Source of the DNA: Undaria pinnatifida
Taxonomy: Eukaryota; Sar; Phaeophyceae; Laminariales; Alariaceae
Direction: 5' to 3'
NCBI GenBank assembly: GCA_012845835.1
Contig: JABAKD010000030.1
Span: 7,682,805-7,746,804, forward strand
DNA: 64,000 nt
The notes below the pieces were generated by a model. It had not been told where the DNA came from, made no database searches, and saw only the letters and a list, made by a program, of their open reading frames with translations. The translations under genes and the position numbers were made by a program. Below are positions 51,401-64,000 of this stretch, one piece after another. Each line of letters starts with the position of its first letter. Within the stretch, counting starts at the first letter, position 1.

Positions 51401-54400
51401 AGCTGGTGCCTGGGCTGGAGCTGGTACCTGGGCTGGAGATGAGCCTTGGATCAGGGGTGGGGTTGCGGTTGGGGATAGGGCTGGAGTCGAGGATGGGGGT
51501 GGGGATTAGGTCGGAGCCAGGATTGAGGCTTTGGGCGGGGATGGAGTTTTGCTCGGGGTCACGGATGGGGGTTTGGTTAGGGTCTGGACTGGGGCTGACG
51601 CTGGGGCGTGTCTGGGGGTACGACTGTAGCTGTGTTGGGGGCCCAGGATGAGATGCTGAGGGACTGGGACTGAAGCTGGAGGATGAGGCTTGGTCCGGCG
51701 TTAGGACTGGGGCTGGGGTTGGAACTGCTGGGGCTTCGGCTTCAGGTGAGTCTGGGTCTTGGGGTTGGGCTGGGTATAAAGCTGGAGCCGAGGTCGGGGC
51801 TGGGGCTGGGGCTGGAACCTGGGCTGAAGCTTGGGCTGGAGTTGGGGCGGGAGCCTGGATTGGACGTGTTTTGGGCTTGGGTCAGGGCTTGAGGGGGGTA
51901 GGGGTACGGTGGGGATAGGATCGGAAAGGGGGTTTGATCGGGGTTGGGGAGATCGCGTAGGTCAGGGATGGGGCCGGGCTGGGGCTGGGCTGAGGCTGAA
52001 GCCGAGGTCAGGCCTGCAGCAGGAGATGGGGCTGGGGCTGGATCGGGGGCTGGAAATGGGATGCAGGGCTTGGGTCGTGGCTGCGGTTGGGGTTGGAGCC
52101 TTGGCTGGAACAGAGGCTGTGGCTGAAGCCTGGGCTGGAGGTCGGGCTGGAGGTCGGGCTGGAGGTGAGTCTGGGGCTCGGCTGGGGTTGGGGTTTGGCC
52201 CGGCGTGGGGGCAGTGGGTTTGAGCTGGGGCTTGGGCTGAAGCTGGGTTCAAGAAGAGGCTGGGGCTGGGACTGGGGCTTTGGGCGGTGGTGGGGCTGGT
52301 GGTGGGACTGCGACAGGAGTCTGGGCTGGAAGACGGGCTTCGGTCGGGGCTGAATCTGGCGCTTGGCCTGGACGTGGGCCTGGGGTCAGGGCTGGGGTTG
52401 GGGTTAGGGTTGGGGATAGGGCTGGGGCCGATGACGGGGATAGATCTTGGGTCGGAGTTAGGGCTGAGGCATTGGTCTGGGGCTGGGGTTTAGGTCGGGG
52501 TTGGCGTTGGTGCTAGGTCAAGGCCAGAGCGTGGATTGGGGCTGGGACCTGGTTGTGGTTGGGGATGGGATCGGGCCTGATGTTGCGACTATTGTTGCGG
52601 TGGCGTCTCGGGATTATAATCTAAGACGTTGACTCGGTCTTAGTTAGGGGCTGGGACTGGAGCTGAGGACTGGTGCCTGGTCTGGGGCTGGTGCGTGGTC
52701 TGGGGCCGGGGTCGGGGCTCAGATTGGGACTGCGGCTGGGCTTGAACGTCAGGCGAGCCTGGGGTATGGGTCTGGGTTGTGGTTAGGGCTTGAACATTGG
52801 TTGGGGCTGACGTTGCGCTAGAGTTTGGGCCGGAGCTGGGACTGCAACCTGGGCTGGAGGTTTCTTGGGATACGGTCGGAGCTGGAGTTGGGGCTAGGGG
52901 CATGACTGGGCTGGGTCAGAGATGGGGTTTAGGTCGGGTAGGCGAAGCGACTGAGGTCGGGGCTAGGGTTGGGGCTGGGGTTGGGCTGGGGTTGGGGTGG
53001 GAGACGGGGCTTACGCTGGGCCGGAGGCTGGGAATGAGATGCCGGGGCTACGGCTGGGACTGGGATCGTGGCTGAGGCTAGGGCTGGAGCCGTGACCTGG
53101 GGCTGAGGATGGAGCCTGTGATGGAATTTAAGCTGGAGCTGAGTCTGGCGCTTGGCTGGGGTTGAGGTTAGGACCAGGGCAGGGGCAGGGGATTGAGCTG
53201 GGATTGGGGTATGGTCCGGCGATGGGGCTGGGGCCAGTGGTGTGGCTGGGGCAGGAGCCTGGACTGGCGGCCGGGCTTCGGTCGGCGCTGGTGTTAGTTC
53301 TTGGGCTGGAACTGGGCCTTGGGGATGGGGCTAGGCTGAGTAAAAGGATGGGCCCGATAATCGGGAAAGTGTTTGGATAGAAGTTAGGGCTTGTTCATAG
53401 AGTTGGGGATGAAGTTTGGGTCGGGGAGTTGATTGGTGCTTAGGGCAGGGCTAGAGCTTGGACTGGGGTTGGATTTGTGGCTGTGGTTGGGGTTGGGGTC
53501 GGGCCTGGTGTTGTCTCTGTGGCTGGAGCAGGGTCTCGGGATGAGATGCTGAGACGTTGACTAGGTCTTGGGTAGGTTTGGGACTGGAGCTGGGGTCTGG
53601 TGCCTGGTTTGGGGCTGGGTCAGAGCTCGGATTGGGATTGCAGCTGGGGCTTGAACTCCAGGTGAGTCTGGGGTTCAGATCTCGCCTGGTGTTAGGGCTT
53701 GAGGCTTGGCTAGGGCTGTGGTTGGGCTGGAGTTCGGACCGGATTTGAGACTGCAGCAGAGCTGGAGGCTGCTTGAGATTGAGTCGGGGCTGGAGTTGGG
53801 GTTAAGGGTATGACTGGGCTGGGGTCGGACAGGGGGTTCGGGTCGGGTTTGGGGATGTGAATTAGGTCGGAGCTGGGGTTGGGACTCGGGCTGGGCTCGG
53901 GCTGGGTCTAGCGTCGGGGTTGGGGTAGGATAAGGGTTTGGGCTGGGCCGGGGGCTGGAGATGGGATGCCGGGGCCGGAACTGGGGCTGGGGCTGGAATC
54001 GTGGCTTGGTCTGTGGCTGGAACCGTGGCTTGGGACTATGGCTGATGACTGGGCTGGAGATCGGAATCCAGGTGAACCTATGACTTGGCTTTAAGTGGGT
54101 GAAGACCGGGGCAAAGGTGGTGGATTGACCTGGGGCTATGGCTGGGGCCGAGGCCGGGACTGGTGCTAGCACTGGGGCTGGAGCCGGTGGTGGGTAAGGT
54201 GGTGTGGGCTTAGCTGGATATGGGCCTTGGGTCAAGGCTGGGGTTGGGGTTGGGAATAGGGTTGAGGCCGAGGATTGGGAAGAGGTTTGGGTCAAGCTTA
54301 GCGCTTAGTTAGGCGTTGGGCTGGGGATGGGGTTTAGATTGGGGTTGGCGAGGGTGCTTAGGTCAAGGCCAGGGCTGGGACAGGGACTGGGGTCGTGGCT

Positions 54401-57400
54401 GAGGGTGGGGGTGGTACGAGGCCTGGTGTTGCGGCTGTGGCTGAAGCGGGGTCTCGGGATGAGATGCTAAGGCTGGAACTTAGATCTGGGCTGGGGTTAC
54501 GGCTTGAGCCTTGGCTGGGGCTTGGTCTGGGCCAGGAGCTCGGGCTCAGGTTGGCACTGCGGCTGGTGCTTGCGCTCTAGGTTGGTCTAAGATTTGGATC
54601 TGGGTTTGGATTGGGGCTTGAGTCGTAACTGGAGCTGAGGTTGGAGCTGGAGCTAGGGCTGAAGCTGGGACTTCAACCTGGGCTGAAGATTGCTCGGCCT
54701 TGGGTCGGGATTAGAGTTGGCGTTAGGGTTATGACCGGGAAGTGATCAGTAGTGGGGTTTGGGAAGGGGTTGAGGATGTGGCTTAGGTCAGGGTTGGGGC
54801 TGGAACTGGGGCTGGGGCTGGGGCTATGGTCGTGGCTGGCGCTGGGCCTGGAGCCTTGGGTGGGGCTGGGACTGGAGCCTTGGTCGAAGGTTGGGCTAAA
54901 GCTTAGGCTGGAGGTGAGTCTGAGGCCTGGCTGGAGCTAGGGTTTGGGCCGGTGCTGGGGCTGGGGACTGCATTCGGGCTGGGGCTGGGGCTGAGGCCGG
55001 AGATGGGGCTGGGGTTGAGGCTTTGGATTGGGTTGGGGTTGGCGCTGGGGCATGAACCTAGGCTGGAGGCTTCGGTCGAGGCTGGAGCTGGTGCCTGGGT
55101 TGGAGCTGGGCCTTGGGTCAGTCCTGGGTTTGGGGGCTGGGGACAGGACTCGGGTTGAGGATAGGAATGGAGTAGGAATGGAGTTCGGGTCGGTACTAGG
55201 CCTTGGGCGTGTGGCTGGGGATGGGACCTAAAATGGGGGGGGTGATGGTACTCAGGTCAGGACCAGGGGTGGAGTTGGGGATGGGACGTGACTGTGGTTA
55301 GGTTTGGGACCGGGACTAGCGTTGTGGCTGTGGCTGGAGCGGGGTCTAGGGGTGAGGTGTTGAGGATTTGACTCGAGCTTGTGTAGGGGTTAGGACTGGA
55401 GCTGGAAGATGGGGTTTGGCCTGGGGCTGGGGTCGGGGCTGGGGTTAGAATTGTGGCTGGGGATTGGGTTCAAGTTTAGTTGGAGACTTTAATTGAGCTG
55501 GGGTTGGAGCTCGAGTCTATGCTGGGACTGGATTTTGGGTTGGAGCTGGAACTGGAGCCTGGGCTGGGGGTTGCTTGGGGTTGGATCGGGGCTGGAGTTG
55601 AGATAATAAGGGGTATGATTGGGCTGGAGTCGGCAATGGAGTTTTCGCCGGGAGTGTGGCTGGGACTTGGGTCAGGGCTGGGGCGGGGGCTGGGACTGAT
55701 GCTGGTGTTGGTGATGAGGCTGGGGCTGGGGCTAGGATTGGGGCTGGGGCTGGGGCTGGGGCCGGGACCGGGGCTGGGGTAGGAGATGGGGCTCGAGCAT
55801 TGTTCGGGGGTTGGGGATGGGATGCCGGGCTGGAACTGGGGGCTGAATCTTTGCTGGGGCTGGGGCTGGAGCCTGGGCGATAGGTTGGGATTGAGTTCAG
55901 TCTGGGGCTCGGCTGGGGTTGGGGGTTGGGCCGGGGATGGTGGGGTCGATTGGGCTGGGACTGGGGCCGGGGCCAGGGATGTGGTTCGGTCTGAGTCTAG
56001 ACGATGGGCTGGGAATGGGTGCGGGGCTGGGCTAGGAGATGGGGCTGAAATTGAGCCAAGGGCTGGTGATGGAGTACCGGGGCTCGGGCTTGAGCTTGGG
56101 TCGTGACAGGGGCTAAGGCTGAGGTCTTGTCTCGGGCTGAGGCTGGATCCTGGCTTGAAGTTGGACTGGACGTGACGTTGGTTGGCTAAGGTTCGGGTTT
56201 TGGCGGGGGCTGGAGCAGTGGATTGAGCTAGGACTGGCACCAGGGCCGGGGGCCGGGAAAGGCTGGGGCTGGGTGCGGGACTGGGGTAGGAGCCTGGTTT
56301 GGAGGTTAGGCTTCGGTCGGGGCTGGAGGTGCGTGGGCTGAAGCTGGGCCTTGGGTCAGGACTGGGGTTGGGGTTGGGGATAGGGCCGGGGTCGAGCACG
56401 GGGATGGGGTTTAGGTCGGAGTTAGTTTAGGGGTCTGGGGCGGGGATGGAATTTGTCTCTGGGTTGGAAGTGAGACTTTGGTTGTGGCCAAGGCTGTAGC
56501 TGGGGCAGCGGCGTCGCTGGGGTTGGGGGTGGGGTCGGGTCTGGGGATGATGCGGCTGTGGATAGAGTGGGTCTCGATATGAGAATGAGGCTTTGATTCG
56601 GGCACCGGTAGGGGTTGAGACTGGAGCTGGAGGATGAGGCTTGGTCTGGGGCTGCGGTTGGAACTGCGGCTGGGACATGGTCAGGTGAGTCTGGGACTTG
56701 GGTTTGGGCTGGAGTTGAGACTTGAGCCCAGGTTGGGGCTGGGGTTGGGACTGGAGCTTGGGCTGGGGCTGGAACCTGAAGTCGAGCTGGGATGGCAGCC
56801 TGGGCTTGGGGTCTGAGTTGGAGTTGGGGTTAGGGGTATGACTGGGGCTCGTTCGAAGACGGGTGTTGGGTCGGGATTGGGGATGTGACTTAGGTCAGGG
56901 TTGAGGCTGGGGCTGTGGGTGGGGCTGAGACTTTACTCGGACTGGGGCTGGGACCGAGGCTGAGGTAGAAAATGGGGCTGGGGTTGGGGCCAGGGCTGGG
57001 GCTGGGGCTGGGGCTGGGGATGGGCCTGAGCCTCATCCTGGGGCTGGACTGGACCTGCGGCTGGGACTGGGGCTTGGTCTGGGGCTTGCGCTGGGGATGG
57101 GTTTGGGGTCGGGCATGGGCCGAGGCTGGGGCTGGGGCTGGAGTGCGGTTGGATTAGGGTTGGAACCGGGCCTGGGATTGCGGCAATGGCTTGGGTGGAG
57201 TCTCTGGATGAAATACTGAGGTTGGGACTTGGGTTTGGGGAGAGGCTGAGAGTGGAGCTAGAGGCTGGGCCATGGTCTGGGGCTGTGGGTGGGGGTTGAT
57301 GTTCTGGTGAGTCTAGAACTTGGGTCTCGGCTGGACATGGGGCTTGAGCCTTAGCTGGGGCTGAAGTTGAGGCTGGAGCTTAGGCTGGAGCTGGAACTGC

Positions 57401-60400
57401 AGCCTGGGCTGGAGGCTGCTTAGGCTTGGGTCGAGGTTGAAGTTGGGGCTAGGGGTATGATTGGGCTGGGGCCGGAGATGAAGGTTGGGTCGGGGTTGGG
57501 TACGAGACTCAGGTTAGGGCTGGGGCGGTAGCTGGGTTGAGATTGGGGCTGGCACCGGCGCTGGGGTCGGAGATGAGGTTGGAGCTAAGCCGGGGGCTGG
57601 AGGTGGGACGACATTACTGTATCTGGACTTGGGTCGTGGCTGGGACTGGAGCTGGAGCCTGGGCTTGAAAATATCCTGGGTGTGATCTGGGGCTGGGCTA
57701 GAGTTGAGGTTTGAGCCGGGTCTGAAGCAGTAGACTAAGCTGGGTCTGGGGCCGGTGCCGGGGATGGGGCTAGAGCTTAGGCTGGGGCTGGGGCTGGAAA
57801 TGAGGCCGGGGGAGGAGCCCTGGCTAGAGGCTGGGCTTTGGTTGGGGTGGTCGGCGCTGAAGCTGGTGCCTGGGCTCGAGCTGGGCCTCGGGATAGGCTG
57901 GGGTCGGGGTTGGGATGAGGCTGGAATCGAAGACGGGTATGGGGTTTAGGTGTAAGTTAGGACTGGGACTTTTGCCGGGGATGGGGTTCAGGTGGAGATC
58001 AAGAATGGGGCTTAAGTTAAGACCAGGGCTGGGCTGGGGCTAAAGCGTCGCTGGGGCTAGTGTTGGGGCCGGGTCTAGATTCGCGGCTGTGGATGGAGGG
58101 GGGTCTGGAGACAGGATGCTGACACTTTGACTCGGGCTTGCGTAGGGGCTGGAACTGCAGCTGGAAGGCCGCTCTGGTCTGGGGCTGGGGTCGGGGTTGG
58201 GGTTGAGACTACGACTGGGGCTTGGGTTTAAGGAGAGTCTGGGACTTGGGTTTGGGCCGGGGTTAGGACTTGAGCCTAGGCTGGGGCTGGGGCTGGCTGG
58301 GACTTGGACCGGAGCTTGGACTGGAGCTTGGACCGGAGCACGGGCTGGAGGTCGAGTTTGGATCGGGACTGGAGTTGGGGGTAGGGTTATGGCTGCCGCT
58401 GGGGTCGAAAACGGTGATCAGTCATGGGTTTGGATGTGGCTTAGGTCAGGGCCGGCATTGGGGCTTGGGTTGAGGCTGGGACTGGGCTGGGACCGTGGCT
58501 GTGGTCGGGACTGGAGTAGGGGATAGGGCTGGGGCTGGGGCTGGGGCCGGGGTGTGTGCTGTAGCTGGGGCTCGGGCTGAAGCATTGGCTGGGGCGGGCT
58601 GGGGCTGGGACCGAGGCTGAAGCCTGGGCTGGACGTTGGGCTGGGGGTAAGTCTGGGGCTTGGATGGGGTTAGGATTGAGGCGGGGGTGAGGGCAGCAGA
58701 CTGAGCTGGTGCTGGGGCCCGGCCCGGGCGGAGCTGAGGCTGAGGCTGGGGCTGAGGTCGGTGGTGGGGCTGGTGGTGGGGCTGAAGCAGAATCTTGGGC
58801 TGGAGGTCGCTTCGGCTGGGTCTGGAGTTGGCGCCTGGCCTTGGGGTTTGGGCCGGGATTGATGTTGGGGATGGGACTGGGGCCGAGAATGAGGATGACG
58901 TTTGGATCATCAGGAGGACTTGGGCGTTTGGCTGGGGATGGGGTTTGGGTCGGGGTGTGCGACTGTGCTTAGGTCAGGGTCAGGACTAGGACTGCGGCTG
59001 CAGCGCCGCTGAGGTTGTGGTTGCGGTCGGACCTACTGTTGCGACCGTGGTTGGAGTGGGCTCTCGGGATGAGATGTTGAAGCTTGTACTCAGGCTTGGG
59101 TAGGGTCCGGGACTGCCGCTGGAAGCTCGGTTTGGTCTGGGGCTGATGTCGGGGCTGGGGTTGGAGCTGCGGCTGGGGCTTGGGTTCCAGGAGAGTCTGC
59201 GACATGGGTATGGGCTGGGGTTGGGGCTTGAACGTAGGCTGACGCTGGGGCTGGGACTTGGACTGGAGCTTGAATTAGAGCACGGACTGGAGGCTTGTTG
59301 GGTTTGGGTAAGCGCTGGAGTTGGGGATAGGGCTATAGTTGGTGCTGGGGTCGGAAAGGGGGATTGGGCGGGGTTTGAGAATATGGCTCTGGGCAGGGAT
59401 GGGGCTAGGGCCGGGATTGAAGCTGAGACTGGGCTGGGGCTGAGATTGTGGCCTGGACTGGGGTAGGAGATGGGGTTGCGATTGGGGCCGGTGTTTATGT
59501 CGTGGGCTGGGGCTGGGGCTGGGGCCGGGATTGGAGCCTGGGTTGGACGTTGGGCTGGAGCTAAGTCTGGGGCTTGGATGGGGGTAGGGTTAGGGCCGGG
59601 GCGAGGGCAGTGGATTGAGCTGGGGGCAGGGGCCCTGGCCGGGGCCCTGGGGATGGGGCTGGGGCTACGGCTGGGGTCGGTGGTGGGGCTGGCGATGGGA
59701 CTGGTGCAGGAACCTGAGCCGGACGTTGCAGTTTGGTCGGGGCTGGAGCTAGTGCCTGGGCTGGAGCTGGATCTTGGGTTTTGAGCTGGGATTTTATGTT
59801 GGGGATGGGATTGGGTCCGAGAATGAGGATGGGGCTTGGTTCGCAGATAGGACTTGGGCGTTAGGCTGGGATGGGATTAGGGTCGGGGGGTGCGATGGTG
59901 CCTAGGTCAGGACTAGGATTGTACGATGGTGCTTAGGTCAGGACCAGGAATGGGACCGGGGCTGCGGCGTCGCTGGGATTGGGGTTGCGGCCGGGCCTGG
60001 TGTTGTGGCTGTGGCCGAGGCGGGGTCTCGGGGGTGATATGCTGAAACTTTGACTAGGTCTTGGGCAAAGGGCGGCACGGCATCTAGAATATGGAGCTTG
60101 GTCTGGGGATGGGGTGGCAGCTGGGGTTGGGACTGGGGTTGGAATTACGGCTGGACCGTAGGCTGCTGGAATTTGGGTATGGGCTGGATTTGGGGCTTGA
60201 GTCTAGTCTGGGGTGTGGCGTGGGGCTGGACCTTGGGCTAGAGCTGGGGCTGGGGGCGGGGCCGGAGATGCGGCTGGGGCTGAAGCTGGGGCTGGCTGGG
60301 GCTGAGGCTGGAGGTGGGGCAAGGAAAGGAGCCTAGGCTGGAGGTTGGGCTTCGATCGGAGCTGGAGCCGATGCGTGAGCTGGAGTTATGGCTTGAGCGG

Positions 60401-63400
60401 ACGCTGGGGCTGGGGTTTAGAATGGGGCTGGGGTAGTGGCTCGCACCGGGGTTGGGACTGGATGTTGGGCTGGAGCTTGTCTGGAAGTCGCACTTACGTC
60501 GGGGCTGGAGCTGAAGCCTGGGCTGAAGCTGGAGCTCGCGTGTGGCTGGGGTTGGGGTTGGGGATAGGGCTGCGGCGGAGTATGGTGATGGAGTTTGGAT
60601 CGGAATTAGAGCTAAGGTTTCGGGCTGGGGACGGGGTTTAGGTTGTGGCTGGCGATGATGCTAAGCTCAGGTCAAGATCAGAGCTGGGGCTGCAGCTGGG
60701 GCACTCTGGGGCTGGGGTTAGGGCCGGACCTGATGTTGCAGCTGGAGCTCGGTCGTGATATGATGTGCTAAAGTTTTGACTCGGTCCGAGGTAGGTGCTG
60801 AGACCAGAGCTCAAGGCTGCGACTCAGTCGGCGGTTAGGATTGGGGCTCGAGTTGGGACTGCGGCTGGAGCTTGGGCTTCAGGTGAGTCTGGGACTTGAG
60901 TGTACGCTTGGGTTACGCTTTGAACTTAAGCTGGGGCTGGGGCTATTGCTGGAACTTATTCTGGAGCTGGGGTTGAAGCCTAGACTAGACATTTCTTGGG
61001 CTCGAGTCGGGGCTGGAGTCGGGGATGCGATTTGATTCGGGGTTGGAAATGTGGTTTAGGTCAGGGTTGGGGCCGGGGCTGGACCTAGAGTTGGTCTGGG
61101 TCTGGGTCTGGGGCTGAGGCTGTGGTAGTGGCTGGCCAGGATTGGGCTGTGGCTGTGGCCGTGGCATTGGGGCTGGGGTAGAAGATGGGGCTAGGACTCG
61201 GTCGGTGGCTGCGGACGAGATGCAGGGGCTGAGGCTGGAGTTTGGGTCGTGGCTGAGGCTGGGGCTGAAACCTTGGCTAGGGCTAGGGCTGGGGTCGGGG
61301 CTGGAGTTTGGGCTGAGGTAGGTCTGGGGCTTGGCTGTGGTTGGAGTCCTGACCGGGGCTCGGCAACAGATTGAGCTTGGGCTAGGACTGCGGCCTCGGA
61401 TGGTGATGGTTGCAAAGCTGGGGGGGCTGGAGGTGGAGCTGGGACAGGAGCCCGGGCTTGAGTTTGGGCTGCGGCAGGGGCTGAAGCTGGTGCCTGGGCT
61501 AGAGCTGGGTCTTGAGTCAAGGTTAGGGTTGGGGTTGGGGTTAAGGCTGGAGCCAAGGATGGGGATGGGGTTGAGGTTAGAGTCAGGCCTGGGGCTTGGG
61601 TCGGGGATGGGGTTTGGGTTTGGGTTGGGGATGTGGCTTTGGATAGGGCCAGGGCTGTGACTGGGGCTGCGGCGTGGCTAGGGTTGGGGTTGGGGATGAG
61701 GCCGGGCCTGGGGTGGTAGCTGTGGCTGAAGAGGGGTCTCGAAATGAGATGCGGAGGCTTGACTCAGGCTTAGTTAGGGGTTGGGACTGAAGCTGGAGTA
61801 TGGGGCTTGGGCTGGGGCTGGGGTTGGGGCTGGGGTTGCAACTGTGGCTGGGGAATGGTTTCAGGTGAGTCTGGGACTTGGGGCGGGGCAGGCGTTGAGG
61901 CCTGAGCCTAAACTGGGGCTGGGGATGGGCTGGGTATGCAACTTGGCTGGGGCTGGAACTTGGGCTGAGCTCAAACTGTAGCCTGGGCTGGAAGTTGCTT
62001 GGGGTTGGGTCAGGGCTGTAGTTGGGATTAGGAGTATGACTGAGGCTGTAGTCGGAGACGGGGCTTTGGTTGGGGTTGATGGTGTGGCTTAGATCAGGGC
62101 TGAGACCGGGGCTGAGGCTGGGACTGGGCTGGGACTGGAGGTGGGCCCGGAGCTGGGGTAGGAGACGAGACTGGAGCTGGGGCAGGGGCGAGAGCCACGG
62201 CTTGGGGTGGGGCTGGTCCTTGGCCTGTGGCTGAGGCTGTGGCTGCGGCTAAAGGCTGACGCTGGGCTGGAGCTGATGCTCTGGTCGAGGATTGGGCCTT
62301 TGTTGGGGATAGGGCTGCGGCCGGGGATAGGAATGGGGTTTGGGTCAGGGTTGGGATTGGGGTTGGTGCGGGGACTGGGGATGAGATGCTGAGGCTAAGG
62401 CTGGGGGCTGTTTACAGGCTGCGACTAGAGCTAGAGCCTTTTCGAGGGGTGAGCTTGGGGCTGGAGCTGAGGCTGCTACTGGGGCTTGGACTGGAGGTAA
62501 GAGTCGGGGTTGGGGCCGGGGTTAGAGCCCAAGGCAGGGTTAAAGGTCTGGCTTGGGTTGAAGCTGGAGCTGAAGCCTAGGCCGGAGCTTTGGCGTCAGT
62601 CGGACTGATGTTGGGAATGGGGCTGGGGCTTGGGATGGGGCTGGGGCTTAGGTTGAGGTTGGGGCTGGGTCTGGGTCTGCTACTTGGTTTATTTAAAGGT
62701 GAGGTTGGGGCTTGAGTCGGGGCTGGGGCTCGGGTTGGAGCCTGGGGGGGTGGAGGTCGTACTTGGGCGCGGACTGGAAGTGTGGCTATGGTTACGACCG
62801 GGGCTTAAACCGGCATGGGATTGTTGGGGTGGGTCTGGGTCTGAGGCTGCGGCGGGATACGGGGTTTGGCTCGGAATCTGGGATGGGACTGCGGCTGGAC
62901 CCGGTGCTGGACCTTGCGCTGAGAGTTGAGTAGAGGTTGGGACTGGAGAAAAACCTTTGCGTAGAGATGAGCGTGGGGCGTAGCTGAGATCTTGGTTGGC
63001 GATGGGGCTGCAGCAGGGAAGAGGAATGGAGTTTAGGCTGGGGGTTGGGAATGAGATACTGAGACTGAGACTGGGGCTTGGGTACGGACTGGAACTGGAG
63101 CTGGAGCTTGGGGTGGGCTCGGAGCTGGAGATGAGGCTGCGACTGGATATTAGGCGGGGGGCGAGTCTGGAGCTTGAGTCGGGGCTGGGGCTGAGGCTGA
63201 GGCTGGAGACTAGCCTAGGGCTGGGGCTGGGGCTGGAGTGTGAGCCCATGGCTGAAATTGTGTCGGGGATGAAATTGGGGTCACAGGTGTCACGGTGGCA
63301 TGGACCGAGGTTGAAATTTGGGTCAGCCTTGGGCTGGGACTTGGGTCAAGGCTAGCGCTGATGCTGCGGCTGGGACTGGGACTGTCACTGCGGCTGTGGC

Positions 63401-64000
63401 TGGGACTGGGGCTGGGGGTGTGGCTGAGTTGGCGTTGGGTTGGAGCCGGAGCTGGGCTACTGGCTGGGGCTGGGGCTGGGGCTGGGGCTGGGGCTGGGGC
63501 TGGGGCTGGGGCTGGGGCTGGGGCTGGGGCTGGGGCTAGGGCTGCGCCTGAAGCTTGGACTGGGCTTGGGACTGGAGCTATGGCTAGAGGTTTCTTGGAC
63601 TTTGTCGGGGTTGGGGTTGGAGTCGGAGTCGGGGCTAGAACCTACAGTAGGCTGGATGTTGAGCTTGGATCGGCGTTGGAAAAGAACCAGGAACTAGAAC
63701 TGGGGCTTAGGACGGAGCAGGTGTCTTGGTTGGGGATAGGACTGCAGAAGGGGATAGGAATAGGGTTTGGGTCGGGGTTGCGGCTGGTGCTGGAGCGGGG
63801 GCTGCGGATGAGATGGTGAGGCTGAGACTGGGGCTTGGGTACTACCTGGGACTGGGGCTGGAGCCGTTGGCTAGGGGTAGGGCTGCCGCTGGGGCTGAAG
63901 CTGCGACTGGGTCTTCGGCTGGAGGCGAGTCTGAGGCGTGAGTCTGGGCGCAGCTGGGGCTGGAGGCTAGGCTAGCACTGGGGTTGGGGCTGGAGTCTGA
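45476..64000 (+). repeat. Degenerate GGGGCT (GGGCTG) satellite with higher-order units
   Basis: About 18.5 kb to the window edge of hexamer-based sequence (GGGGCT, GGGGTT, GGAGCT, GGGACT and similar), strongly G-rich on the plus strand. Every frame gives dipeptide-like text: Leu-Gly, Ala-Gly or Trp-Gly on plus, Pro-Ser, Pro-Gln or Pro-Ala on minus. That accounts for frames of up to 307 codons (minus, 55476-56399), none of which is supported as a gene. A landmark (TCTCGGGATGAGATGCTGAG and variants) returns about 14 times between 51648 and 63820 at 0.6-1.2 kb spacing. Confidence 0.93.
63462..63537 (+). repeat. Uninterrupted GGGGCT run, 12.7 copies
   Basis: The only long perfect hexamer run in the array (76 bp). 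Its purity amid strongly diverged copies implies recent slippage or local homogenisation. Confidence 0.95.

Noticed and set aside
55476-56399. 307-codon minus-strand frame, Pro/Ser-rich
   Set aside because: It lies wholly inside the hexamer satellite; the opposite strand is open as well and the text is only dipeptide-like repeats. Stop codons are simply rare in this sequence.
36675-64000. CRISPR-like array
   Set aside because: The repeats are contiguous, degenerate and G-rich, without constant repeats separated by unique spacers, and the DNA is eukaryotic.

Overview
The window is eukaryotic nuclear DNA. It has one confidently recognised spliced gene, GT-AG introns, tRNA-derived SINEs with A-tails, LTR-type and inverted-repeat mobile elements, and about 27 kb of tandem repeat at the right end. 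The small GC-rich exons, the CAG/CTG-rich introns and the element load suit a protist or alga (a stramenopile such as a brown alga is possible), but nothing seen here fixes the taxon; that is inference only.

Layout. 1-1400: decayed GC-rich coding remnant. 1400-8000: repeats and mobile elements, including a 798-bp inverted-repeat element (2795-3592) whose empty site is preserved in a neighbouring tandem copy, a GTG/GTT microsatellite, a SINE and the first micro-ORF cassettes. 7868-8003 (minus): one exon of a dipeptidyl-peptidase-IV-like S9 peptidase, apparently carrying a one-base frameshift. 8557-25715 (plus): a complete gene for the alpha subunit of the nascent polypeptide-associated complex (NACA), five coding exons, 200 residues, four phase-0 introns. 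Its second intron is about 14.2 kb and holds nested repeats: a duplicated block of more than 1 kb (copies around 12.1-16.8 kb and 18.6-20.5 kb), each copy broken by different insertions, plus SINEs, minisatellites and the micro-ORF elements.

25.7-36.6 kb: mainly mobile-element debris: two short LTR-type elements side by side (29366-30325 and 30361-31761, the second with a 4-bp target duplication and a short C2H2-like ORF), a tiny inverted-repeat element inserted in one of their LTRs, and the C-terminal remnant of a non-LTR retrotransposon. 36.67-45.47 kb: a very degenerate G-rich satellite of roughly 120-160 bp units. 45.48-64 kb: a degenerate GGGGCT-type satellite with a higher-order motif every 0.6-1.2 kb. 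Neither satellite looks protein-coding; their many open frames are by-products of repeat composition.

The only functional pair visible is the head-to-head arrangement of the peptidase exon and NACA around a 550-bp intergenic stretch. The most unusual signal is a recurrent micro-ORF cassette (start MS-I/F-D, then LTA-x-V) present eight times on both strands in two subfamilies, with changes that look codon-aware.
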